21,449 nt of DNA from a virus. The stretch spans positions 1-21,449 of the IMG/VR virus record IMGVR_UViG_3300042556_000778; one strand, 5' to 3'. How positions within the stretch are numbered: the stretch's first letter is position 1; each line of letters starts with the position of its first letter. Both the position numbers and the translations under genes were made by a program. The notes beneath the pieces were generated by a model. It was given only the letters and a program-made list of their open reading frames with translations, did not search any database and had not been told where the DNA came from. Of this stretch, positions 1 through 6,438 are shown piece after piece.

Positions 1-981
1 GTTAAAACTATAACGGTTCTTAGTGAGAATACTTTTACTTTTACATGTTTAAACGCTGGCAATTCCTCTGGCGTGTTAACATACACGGCACTTAATAGTA
101 GAATAGGTATACTTTGTAATGAAAAAACTTCTACCACAAGTTCTTATTATACTGTAGATACAGAGCCTGTTAATTTTACATCTGCCGGTGGTTTATATAT
201 GCCTACTATAGATGGTCAAATCACTTATGAAACCCCATATTACATAATTGGTCATAAATCTTTTCCAATTTCTGAAGCAGTTATGGCCGGTGGAACTATT
301 ACTAACTATGATATAACTTATGCTATAGATACCGGTTCTGGATTTGGGTCTTTTAAGAATCTATCTTATTCTAGAGCGGGTGGTGGTGGATCGAATGGTT
401 CTACTAACGTTACTATGACATCTACAACGGGTGTAAATGTTGGTGATTATGTTTTTGGTACTAACATTAATGGAAATGCTAAAGTACAAAGTATAACAAA
501 TGGTACTACTATAGTAGTAGATAAAGCTAATATAGGCACTGTTTCAGGAACATTGCGATTTAATCAACTACCTAATGAAATTATACCAGAAACCGGATTT
601 AAATTAAAGATAAAAATTAAAACAACCACAGGTAACGCTACAGCTATAACATCTTTATATATTAATACAGAATCAGATAATACTACTAGGGCTAGACAGT
701 ATGTAATGGATTATTCTACTATAACACTAACAGGTTTAAAAACCGGTACAGAAGTTAGAGTATATAAAAATAACTCTGGAAATAACGGCGATTATATAGA
801 TGGTATAGAATCTACATCAGGTTCTACATTTTCATTTCAAGCAGAATCTAGTACTACTATTAATATAATGATTAATCATCTTAATTATTTACCTGCTGAT
901 ATATGGCAATATTCAGTTGGGTCTGACAATGTTTCAATCCCAATTTCACAATTCGTAGATAGGCAATATCAAAATACATAA
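1..981 (+). CDS. Phage virion structural protein, 5' partial
   Basis: The reading frame is open from base 1, so the gene starts before the window and the GTG at base 73 is internal. The visible 326 residues are rich in Thr, Ser, Asn and Gly, with alternating hydrophobic residues typical of beta-structured phage tail proteins. A Gly-rich linker (GGGGSNGS) precedes a segment around NVGDYVFGTNINGNAKVQSI, a pattern I recognise from phage structural proteins that often repeat a small beta module. The C-terminal part has TGLKTGTEVRVYKN, another beta-sandwich signature seen in such proteins. There is no enzyme motif, signal peptide or membrane segment. The next gene starts within the stop codon (TAATG), so the two are probably translationally coupled. 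A tail, baseplate or fibre-associated role is inferred. Confidence 0.6.
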   Translation, partial: VKTITVLSENTFTFTCLNAGNSSGVLTYTALNSRIGILCNEKTSTTSSYYTVDTEPVNFTSAGGLYMPTIDGQITYETPYYIIGHKSFPISEAVMAGGTITNYDITYAIDTGSGFGSFKNLSYSRAGGGGSNGSTNVTMTSTTGVNVGDYVFGTNINGNAKVQSITNGTTIVVDKANIGTVSGTLRFNQLPNEIIPETGFKLKIKIKTTTGNATAITSLYINTESDNTTRARQYVMDYSTITLTGLKTGTEVRVYKNNSGNNGDYIDGIESTSGSTFSFQAESSTTINIMINHLNYLPADIWQYSVGSDNVSIPISQFVDRQYQNT

Positions 982-1451
982 TGTTTATATTTGATGGAAT
1001 TAATAAAATTATACAGGGTAATTATGAATCTAATTCTACTGTAGAAATAGACATTAAAAAAGATATATATTCAGCTTGGAAAGAGTGGGTTTGTATTAAA
1101 GATAATGCAAAATATCAACAAGTGTTTTCTACCGCTGGTGGAGACCCTATATCTTTAACTATATCTGTAGGTTCTTATTTTTTCCTAGAAAACGGTTGGA
1201 AAATAAAACCAAAGGAATTTAACCATAGATTAATACTCAATGGTAATTTATATACAAGAGATGATAGTTCCCCATTTTTGAATGTTGATGGTTATTCTAT
1301 TATAACTGAGACTAGAAATTCTTCTATAACCCAATCTATAAATGTTGGAAATGTTGATATATCTAACTTAGCAACTAGAACTCAATTACAAACAATAAAT
1401 GATGGTGTTAAAAAGGCTAGTATATTAATTCCTCATACAGAAGATATATAA
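981..1451 (+). CDS. Conserved phage virion protein (DIYSAWKEW type)
   Basis: This is a complete 156-residue protein whose ATG overlaps the previous stop by one base. Residues 27-50 contain DIYSAWKEWVCIKDNAKYQQ, followed by GGDP and then FFLENGWKIKP and LNGNLYT. This ordered set of motifs is recognisable from a widespread family of phage structural proteins usually annotated as hypothetical or minor tail proteins. The biochemical role of the family is not known to me. The C-terminal third (SITQSINVGNVDISNLATRTQLQ and on) is polar and could be a short linker or coil. It sits between two other virion genes with no gap, so a place in the tail or fibre assembly is the natural inference. Confidence 0.6.
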   Translation: MFIFDGINKIIQGNYESNSTVEIDIKKDIYSAWKEWVCIKDNAKYQQVFSTAGGDPISLTISVGSYFFLENGWKIKPKEFNHRLILNGNLYTRDDSSPFLNVDGYSIITETRNSSITQSINVGNVDISNLATRTQLQTINDGVKKASILIPHTEDI

Positions 1452-1453
1452 TT

Positions 1454-2257
1454 ATGTTTGAAGCAGATTTAACTAAAAGATATACTATAAGTGGATATAT
1501 ATTATCATCTGGCCCAATAGGTCCACCTGGAAATATTGGACCAACCGGAATACCTGGACCATCTGGCGCTCCTGGACCATCTGGAATACAGGGTCCAAAA
1601 GGTGATACTGGAGTTTTAAATATAAATGGTGCTGCATCTACTATAATAGATGATAATTTATCTACAAATAATATTTTATGTAGTAATAACAGTGGAAAAG
1701 TTTCTACAATATCAAATGTATTATTTTATCCACATGTATTAAAACCTGCTAATGGTGGTTTTGTAAGTAATATTGTTACCGGTTCTATAACGGCATCTTC
1801 TCAAATAGCGAACAGAATATATTTATCACCATGGGCATTTCCATGGGAATTGTCTATAGATCAAATTGGTATATCTGTAACTTCTAGTATAGCATCTAGT
1901 TCTGCTAAAATTAGCATATTTGACTGCGACCAATCTGGAAGACCTACCACGCATTTACAAACTAGTTCTGATATAAGTACATCTAGTAATCAAACTATTC
2001 TCACTGGGTTTAATTTTACTTTTCAACCATTTAAAATGTATTGGTTATCTACATGGTGTAGTCATGCTGTTACTATAAGAGTTGGACAATCTTACACCAA
2101 CTACTCTTTGGCTTGGACAAATGCTGCTAGCCCAGTTAGTATAAAAACATTATTTAAAGACAGAACTTATAATTTATCTCAAATCAATTGGGGTGAATAT
2201 ACTATATCACAACATTCTTCTTCTCCTACCCCATTTATTTTAATGAGGGTTGTTTAA
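1454..2257 (+). CDS. Collagen-like virion or fibre protein
   Basis: This is a 267-residue protein starting two bases after the previous stop, with only a weak ribosome site (AGAAG). Residues 1-19 form a short N-terminal anchor. Residues 20-52 are eleven unbroken Gly-X-Y triplets (GPIGPPGNIGPTGIPGPSG and on), the hallmark of a collagen-like triple helix. The remaining roughly 210 residues are Ser/Thr/Asn-rich and beta-like, with aromatic patches (YLSPWAFPWEL, MYWLSTWCSH) that suggest a folded C-terminal head domain. Known phage proteins of this build are trimeric fibres or virion decorations. The rod is short, so it is probably a linker between an attachment domain and a C-terminal domain. A receptor-binding role is inference only. 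Confidence 0.65.
   Translation: MFEADLTKRYTISGYILSSGPIGPPGNIGPTGIPGPSGAPGPSGIQGPKGDTGVLNINGAASTIIDDNLSTNNILCSNNSGKVSTISNVLFYPHVLKPANGGFVSNIVTGSITASSQIANRIYLSPWAFPWELSIDQIGISVTSSIASSSAKISIFDCDQSGRPTTHLQTSSDISTSSNQTILTGFNFTFQPFKMYWLSTWCSHAVTIRVGQSYTNYSLAWTNAASPVSIKTLFKDRTYNLSQINWGEYTISQHSSSPTPFILMRVV
1511..1609 (+). repeat. Collagen-type Gly-X-Y repeat (11 triplets)
   Basis: A nine-base periodic stretch encodes eleven consecutive Gly-X-Y triplets, residues 20-52 of the surrounding gene. Several X or Y positions are proline, serine or isoleucine. Gly codons vary (GGC, GGT, GGA), so the repeat is kept at protein level rather than as a recent DNA duplication. Confidence 0.85.
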
Positions 2258-2301
2258 ATATCATAATATTTGACTATAATTATAATGAGATTCATTAAAA
2301 T
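2258..2301 (+). promoter_or_regulatory. Short AT-rich leader with possible promoter elements
   Basis: This 44-base gap before the sigma-like gene holds TTGACT (2270-2275) and two TATAAT hexamers (2275-2280 and 2281-2286). The hexamers overlap or nearly abut the TTGACT, so they do not form a standard 17-base-spaced sigma-70 pair. They could be a spacer-independent or phage-type promoter, or chance in AT-rich DNA. The ribosome site ahead of the ATG is weak. Confidence 0.25.
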
Positions 2302-2811
2302 ATGAGACAGCTTAAAAATCATACAGAAGAAGAAATTCTTGATGTAATAAATGTCGTTATAAATAGAATATGTGCGGCGTATGTAATCCCTGGATATGAA
2401 CTAGAAGATATAAAACAACAAGGGATTTTAATATGTTTAGAAGCACTAGAAAGATATGACGAAATTAGACCGTTAGAGAATTTCTTATCGCACAACTTAT
2501 CCAACAGATTGAAAAATTTTGTTAGAGATAATTTCTTTTTAAAAGATGATCCAGAAGGCAAGAAAAAACTCTATAAACCATTACCTATAGAAGAATGTAA
2601 TGATCAGTATTATGAAGATAAAAAATGTTTAGATACTTCTAGATTATTAGACATTATAGATAGTAATTTACCTATAAAGTATAGGCAAAATTACCTAAAG
2701 CTTCTAAATGATGTGTATATACCTAAGCAGGATAAACAAGAACTTATATCTGTTTTAAGATCTATTTGTGAGGAAAATGGATTTACAGGAGATGTATTTT
2801 ATGACTCTTAA
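2302..2811 (+). CDS. Putative phage sigma factor (late-sigma type, sigma-70 region 2-like)
   Basis: This 169-residue protein probably redirects host RNA polymerase to phage late promoters. Residues 31-85 look like sigma-70 region 2: a first helix ending in an acidic ELEDIKQQGI, then LEALERYDEIRPLENF, then NLSNRLKNFVRDNFF. This matches the usual order of core-binding helix, A-x-x-x-Y-D turn and basic/aromatic -10 recognition helix. No clear region 4 helix-turn-helix follows; the C-terminal 70 residues are helical and charged. Length and single-domain build resemble T4 gp55 (185 residues), the late sigma factor that reads TATAAATA. A matching octamer lies upstream of the second virion operon at 14693. 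The gene is preceded by a gap with TATAAT elements, and its 3' end overlaps the next gene by 11 bases. The assignment is by motif pattern and could be another DNA-binding helical protein. Confidence 0.62.
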   Translation: MRQLKNHTEEEILDVINVVINRICAAYVIPGYELEDIKQQGILICLEALERYDEIRPLENFLSHNLSNRLKNFVRDNFFLKDDPEGKKKLYKPLPIEECNDQYYEDKKCLDTSRLLDIIDSNLPIKYRQNYLKLLNDVYIPKQDKQELISVLRSICEENGFTGDVFYDS

Positions 2812-3592
2812 AAAGGGTAGAATATCTTTAGAAGAAGATAAAATAATAAAAGATAGTCTTAATATACCATTATCAGAATTGGCTAAAAAACTTAATAGAA
2901 GTGAAGATAGCTTGGGTTCTTATATAAAAAGAAAATATGGTGTAGATCCACAAATAGAACAAGTTGGAGCTTATGCACTAAGAAATAGACAATTCTTTAA
3001 ACAGTTAAAAGATCAATTTACTTCTGCCGAAATAGATCTTTTCGAATATCATTGGAATGAAACTGTAGAACAATTTAATAGAGACATTACATCTACAGAA
3101 GAATTACAAATAATAGATTTAGTTAAACTCGAATTATTATGTAATAGATCTTTAGTAACCAGTAAAAACAATATTCAAGATATCTCTAATATAGAAATGT
3201 GGTTAAAACTTTTTGAATCTTCTTCTGCTAATGCTACACCCGATGAATTAGAAGAAGCTTCCAATAAAGAAAGACAATTAGCCGGTCTAAGATCAGCCCA
3301 AGAAGCTCTTAATAAAGATTATAGAGAATTATTAGCTAAAAAAATGGCTATCTTAAAAGATATGAAAGCTACTAGAGAACAAAGAATAAAAAGAATTGAA
3401 GATTCTAAGGAATCTTTTAGTAGTTGGGTTGCTAATTTAATGTCTAATCATGAAAAGTTAAAACAATATGGGTTAGAAATGGAACTATTAAAATTAGCGG
3501 CACAAAAAGAAAAAAAGAGATTGTCAGAATATCATTCTTATTCAGACAAAGAAGTTGATCAACCATTTTTAAATGTAGATACGGTTTTATAG
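2801..3592 (+). CDS. Probable terminase small subunit
   Basis: I take the ATG at 2801 (263 residues) because AGGAG at 2787-2791 lies nine bases ahead; the upstream GTG and ATGs lack spaced ribosome sites. TerS recognises phage DNA and loads the large subunit. Residues 10-48 read as a helix-turn-helix (EEDKIIKDSLNIPLSELAKK and then NRSEDSLGSYIKRKYG). The middle region has FTSAEIDLFEYHWNETVEQF and TEELQIIDLVKLE, a pattern I associate with small terminase proteins of large phages. The last 130 residues are a long, highly charged coiled coil, suited to the ring-forming oligomer. The gene overlaps the sigma-like gene by 11 bases. It is separated from terL by five genes, which is unusual. The assignment rests on pattern and context. 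Confidence 0.6.
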   Translation: MTLKKGRISLEEDKIIKDSLNIPLSELAKKLNRSEDSLGSYIKRKYGVDPQIEQVGAYALRNRQFFKQLKDQFTSAEIDLFEYHWNETVEQFNRDITSTEELQIIDLVKLELLCNRSLVTSKNNIQDISNIEMWLKLFESSSANATPDELEEASNKERQLAGLRSAQEALNKDYRELLAKKMAILKDMKATREQRIKRIEDSKESFSSWVANLMSNHEKLKQYGLEMELLKLAAQKEKKRLSEYHSYSDKEVDQPFLNVDTVL

Positions 3593-3601
3593 GAGATAGT
3601 T

Positions 3602-3844
3602 ATGACTGGAATAGATTTTGTTTATTGGTTACAAGGGTTCTTAGAAATACAAAACCCACAATCTATAAATAAAGAACAAATAAATATAATAAAGGATCAT
3701 ATAGGTTTAGTTTTAAAAAAAGAAACCCCTAAATATTTAACTATAGATAATAATAATGTTAAATTTGATTCTACTTTACCGTGGAATGATGGCGATAAAA
3801 TTAATGAAAATTTTTGTTTTAGTTTATTTGAAGGAAGTTGTTAA
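3602..3844 (+). CDS. Conserved small phage protein (YWLQGFLE family)
   Basis: This is an 80-residue protein with a good ribosome site (AGGAG at 3591-3595, six bases ahead). It begins MTGIDFVYWLQGFLEIQNP and continues with INIIKDHIGLV and KKETP. This N-terminal pattern is shared by small hypothetical proteins of many phages; no function is known to me. There is no membrane segment or catalytic motif. The stop overlaps the next start (TAATG), and the ribosome site of the next gene lies inside this one, so the two are coupled. It could be a small head, packaging or regulatory protein. Confidence 0.6.
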   Translation: MTGIDFVYWLQGFLEIQNPQSINKEQINIIKDHIGLVLKKETPKYLTIDNNNVKFDSTLPWNDGDKINENFCFSLFEGSC

Positions 3845-5061
3845 TGAAAGCTATAATTACAGGAATAACAGGAATGGACGGTTCGCACCTTGCAGATTTT
3901 TTATTAGAGAAGGGTTATAAAGTCGTTGGAGTTAAAAGAAGATCTAGCCAACCAAACGAAGATAATATAAAAAACGCCCTATTAAATAAAAATTTCGAAT
4001 TAGAAGAGGGCGATATAACAGATGTTTCAAGTATAATTAAGGTGCTTAAAAAACACAAAGATGTAGACGAAATATACAATCTTGCTGCTCAGTCTCATGT
4101 TGGCACATCATTTAAATCACCAGGATTAACTTGGGATGTAACGGCAAAGGGATGTATGAATATTCTAGAGGCTATGGTAGATCTTGAACTGACACATGTT
4201 AAGTTTTATCAAGCTAGTAGTTCAGAAATGTTTGGTTCATCTTTTTCCGCCCTTGTTAATGGAGATTACTCTACAGATGTAAAAGATTTCGACGTATTAA
4301 CTGATCGTGGTCGTAAAATTTTCGAAGAAGTAAAAACCATATATCAAGATGAAAATACTAAATTTTTACCACAATCGCCTTATGCTATAGCTAAATGTGC
4401 AGCACACGAAACCGTTAGACTATATAGAAACGCATATAATATACATGCCTCTTGCGGCATATTATTTAATCATGATAGTGAACGAAGGGGTGAATTATTT
4501 GTGACTCGCAAAATAACAAAATGGATGACGGAATTTTTTTCTTTTATGAAGAATAATTCCCTAACCCTTAACAATATAATGGATACATCAGGAGATAAGA
4601 TAATATTCTCTAAGAGATTAGATAAAAGGTATGTTATAGACGTTGATAATATGGGAGAAGAAGCCCTATTAAACCCCCTTTATTTTTCTAAGATACGCCT
4701 TGGGGATATTGATACATATAGGGATTTGGGTTATGCAGGCGATTATGTTAAGGCTATGTGGTTAATGTTACAGCAAAATACTCCTGATGATTATGTTATC
4801 TGTACTGGGAATACTATAAAGATTAGGGATTTTTTAAAATTGTCTTTAGATTCTTGTAAAGACTATTTGAAGATAGAGGGTGATATTGATATTAACGATT
4901 TATTTGTGCAAGATCCTAAATTTATGAGACCTGCTGAAGTACCGTTTTTAAGGGGTGATTATTCAAAAGCTCATGAAAAATTATCTTGGAGTCCAAAAGT
5001 TTTTATAAATAGTTTGGTAGATATAATGGTGAAAAATGACTTCGAGAGATTGGGATTCTAA
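3844..5061 (+). CDS. gmd: GDP-mannose 4,6-dehydratase, phage variant
   Basis: This enzyme converts GDP-mannose to GDP-4-keto-6-deoxymannose, the first step to GDP-fucose, rhamnose, colitose and related sugars. Start ATG 3844 is chosen over TTG 3838 because AAGGAAG (3831-3837) sits six bases ahead. The 405-residue product has the NAD(P)-binding motif TGITGMDGSHLADFLLEKGY (7-26), RRSS after the second strand, and NLAAQSHVG (79-87). The active site is SSSE (S126, E128; the usual Thr is Ser) and YAIAK (Y180, K184). ILFNHDSERRGELFVTRKIT (206-225), RDLGYAGDYVKAMW and MRPAEVPFLRGD confirm GMD specifically. It is longer than the usual approximately 370 residues because of two insertions, roughly 133-170 and 232-285, while the C-terminus is short. 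It lies between terS and terL. Scattered CGT/CGC arginine codons differ from the AGA-rich neighbours, hinting at separate acquisition. Confidence 0.9.
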   Translation: MKAIITGITGMDGSHLADFLLEKGYKVVGVKRRSSQPNEDNIKNALLNKNFELEEGDITDVSSIIKVLKKHKDVDEIYNLAAQSHVGTSFKSPGLTWDVTAKGCMNILEAMVDLELTHVKFYQASSSEMFGSSFSALVNGDYSTDVKDFDVLTDRGRKIFEEVKTIYQDENTKFLPQSPYAIAKCAAHETVRLYRNAYNIHASCGILFNHDSERRGELFVTRKITKWMTEFFSFMKNNSLTLNNIMDTSGDKIIFSKRLDKRYVIDVDNMGEEALLNPLYFSKIRLGDIDTYRDLGYAGDYVKAMWLMLQQNTPDDYVICTGNTIKIRDFLKLSLDSCKDYLKIEGDIDINDLFVQDPKFMRPAEVPFLRGDYSKAHEKLSWSPKVFINSLVDIMVKNDFERLGF

Positions 5062-5305
5062 GGAATATCGTTCATGGAGAGCGAAAATAAGAAGGAGAGA
5101 TAAGTATACGTGTCAGATGCCTAATTGTGGTTCTAAAAAAGCTATAAAGGTACATCATATACTTCCATGGTCAAGATTTCATTCTAATAGATACGATGAA
5201 AAAAATGGTATTTGTTTATGTAGAAAGTGTCATGATTCTATAGCAAAAAAAGAACATTTTTATGCTAAGATGTTTTTAGATATAGTGAGAAGAAAATATG
5301 AGTAA
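5036..5305 (+). CDS. HNH endonuclease
   Basis: This is an 89-residue single-domain HNH nuclease. Its start lies 26 bases inside the dehydratase gene. The motif set is complete: CQMPNC zinc knuckle, VHHILPW (the paired His), an Asn in EKNGICLC, and CRKCH closing the second knuckle and supplying the last His. The N-terminus (WDSKEYRSWRAKIRRRDKYT) is basic and typical of the family. Small HNH proteins are commonly found next to terminase genes, where some are needed with TerL for DNA cleavage during packaging. That is a plausible role here, though a free-standing homing nuclease is the alternative. The absence of an intron or gene split around it, and the overlaps with both neighbours, favour a resident gene. 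Confidence 0.85.
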   Translation: MTSRDWDSKEYRSWRAKIRRRDKYTCQMPNCGSKKAIKVHHILPWSRFHSNRYDEKNGICLCRKCHDSIAKKEHFYAKMFLDIVRRKYE

Positions 5306-5801
5306 AATTCCCGAATATTGGGTTATTAAAGATACTAGAGAAAAAAATGGATATGATTTCACCCCATTCTTACTTTGTAAGGGTACTAAAGTATCTAAAC
5401 TTGATACTGGAGATTATACTATAGATGGATTACAAGATAGATTAACTATAGAAAGAAAGGCTAGCCCTTCTGAATTCGCTAATAATCTTGGTAAAGAATA
5501 TAAAAGGTTTTATAATGAATTAGGTAGAATGAGTAAATTTGAAGCAAAGTTTTTAATATTAGAATTTACTTTTGATGATTTAATACAATTTCCAAAAAAT
5601 AGTCAAATACCTCCATCATTAGAATCCGGTGTTAGAATTACCGGTAAATTTATGCACAAAAGAGTTGTAGAAATACAGTTAGATTTTAATATACAAGTTG
5701 TATTTGCGGGTGACAAATTTGGAGGTTTTTTCTATACACAACGAATAATGAAAAATATGAATGAAAAATATAGGGATTTAATAAGATGCGAAACCCTCTA
5801 G
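5298..5801 (+). CDS. ERCC4 (XPF/Mus81)-type nuclease
   Basis: This 167-residue protein matches the ERCC4 structure-specific nuclease domain. It has IKDTREKNGYDF (early acidic/RE motif), KLDTGDYTI, then LTIERKASPSEFANNLG, which holds the ERK-type catalytic motif, followed by YNELGRMSKFEAKFLILEF. The C-terminus (FGGFFYTQRIMKNMNEKYRD) is helical. No helix-hairpin-helix or helicase domain is attached, so this is the minimal nuclease. Family members cut branched or flapped DNA. In a phage packaging context it could resolve replication branches before or during packaging, or act in recombination. The start overlaps the HNH gene by eight bases and the end overlaps the protease gene by 16, so the four genes from 3844 to 6436 are coupled. 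Confidence 0.82.
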   Translation: MSKIPEYWVIKDTREKNGYDFTPFLLCKGTKVSKLDTGDYTIDGLQDRLTIERKASPSEFANNLGKEYKRFYNELGRMSKFEAKFLILEFTFDDLIQFPKNSQIPPSLESGVRITGKFMHKRVVEIQLDFNIQVVFAGDKFGGFFYTQRIMKNMNEKYRDLIRCETL

Positions 5802-6436
5802 AAGAATTGCATAATTTTGGAATAGATTGTAAAACGAGAGAAATCTTTGTGCATCGGTCACATGAGAATACCGATAATGACGACGATGTTAATCATTATA
5901 TGTCTTCTGTTTTTATTAAGAATCTAAGAGTTTTAGATTCTACAAAAGGAAATATATTGATTCATTTAAATGCCAATAGGGGTGGGGCTTGGGAAGATGG
6001 TATGGCTATGTTTGATGCTATACAATTCTCTAAAAATTACATAACTGTATTAATATATGGATCAGCTTGTTCTATGGGTAGTGTTATACCACAAGCCGCA
6101 GATTTTAGATTAATTATGCCTAACGCATATATGATGTTTCACTATGGACAAGAAGGTTTAGAAGATGCCCACATGAATAATGTTAGATATTTTGAGATAG
6201 CCAATAAAATGGCTGATAAAATGGTTAATATTTATTCTTCAAAGGTTAAAGACTCTAATTTTGTAAAATCTAGAAAATTAAGATATCCAGATAGATTTGC
6301 TAAAAGTTTTGTAAAAAAGAAATTAGACGAAGGTAATTGGTATCTAACATCTCAAGAAGCTATGTATTATGGACTTGTTGATGAAATATTGGGTAGTGAA
6401 AATTATCCGGATATAGATTCTTTATTAAAGAGGTAA
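5786..6436 (+). CDS. ClpP-like serine protease
   Basis: This 216-residue protein has the ClpP/crotonase fold pattern: ILIHLNANRGGAWEDGMAMF (57-76, the substrate-groove strand), YGSACSMGSVIPQAAD (91-106) with nucleophile Ser96, and YMMFHYGQEG (115-124) with catalytic His119. SQEAMYYGLVDEIL (189-202) is the family's terminal helix motif. In ClpP the Asp of the triad stands just before the (F/W)(L)(S/T)A-EA motif; here that position appears to be Asn184 (GNWYLTSQEA). The His-to-triad gap is also longer than in ClpP. Asp181 or Asp169 might substitute. ClpP-like proteases in phages often process the head or scaffold, but a second, better-placed prohead protease follows the portal. The ribosome site AGGGA lies nine bases ahead of the start. 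Confidence 0.8.
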   Translation: MRNPLEELHNFGIDCKTREIFVHRSHENTDNDDDVNHYMSSVFIKNLRVLDSTKGNILIHLNANRGGAWEDGMAMFDAIQFSKNYITVLIYGSACSMGSVIPQAADFRLIMPNAYMMFHYGQEGLEDAHMNNVRYFEIANKMADKMVNIYSSKVKDSNFVKSRKLRYPDRFAKSFVKKKLDEGNWYLTSQEAMYYGLVDEILGSENYPDIDSLLKR

Positions 6437-6438
6437 TA

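Noticed and set aside
1829-1851. Repeated CCATGGG at two spots in the collagen-like gene
   Set aside because: The copies encode part of a Trp/Pro-rich segment and are short. CCATGG is self-complementary, so no specific hairpin or site can be argued.
3664-3671. TATAAATA octamer, and further copies near 5004, 16106 and 19011
   Set aside because: These lie inside coding regions. A few chance copies of this all-A/T octamer are expected in DNA this AT-rich, so only the intergenic copy at 14693 is kept as a promoter candidate.
5036-5305. Free-standing HNH homing element or group I intron relic
   Set aside because: No interrupted gene, intron core or duplicated flank is visible. Both ends overlap neighbouring genes, which suits a resident packaging-associated gene better.
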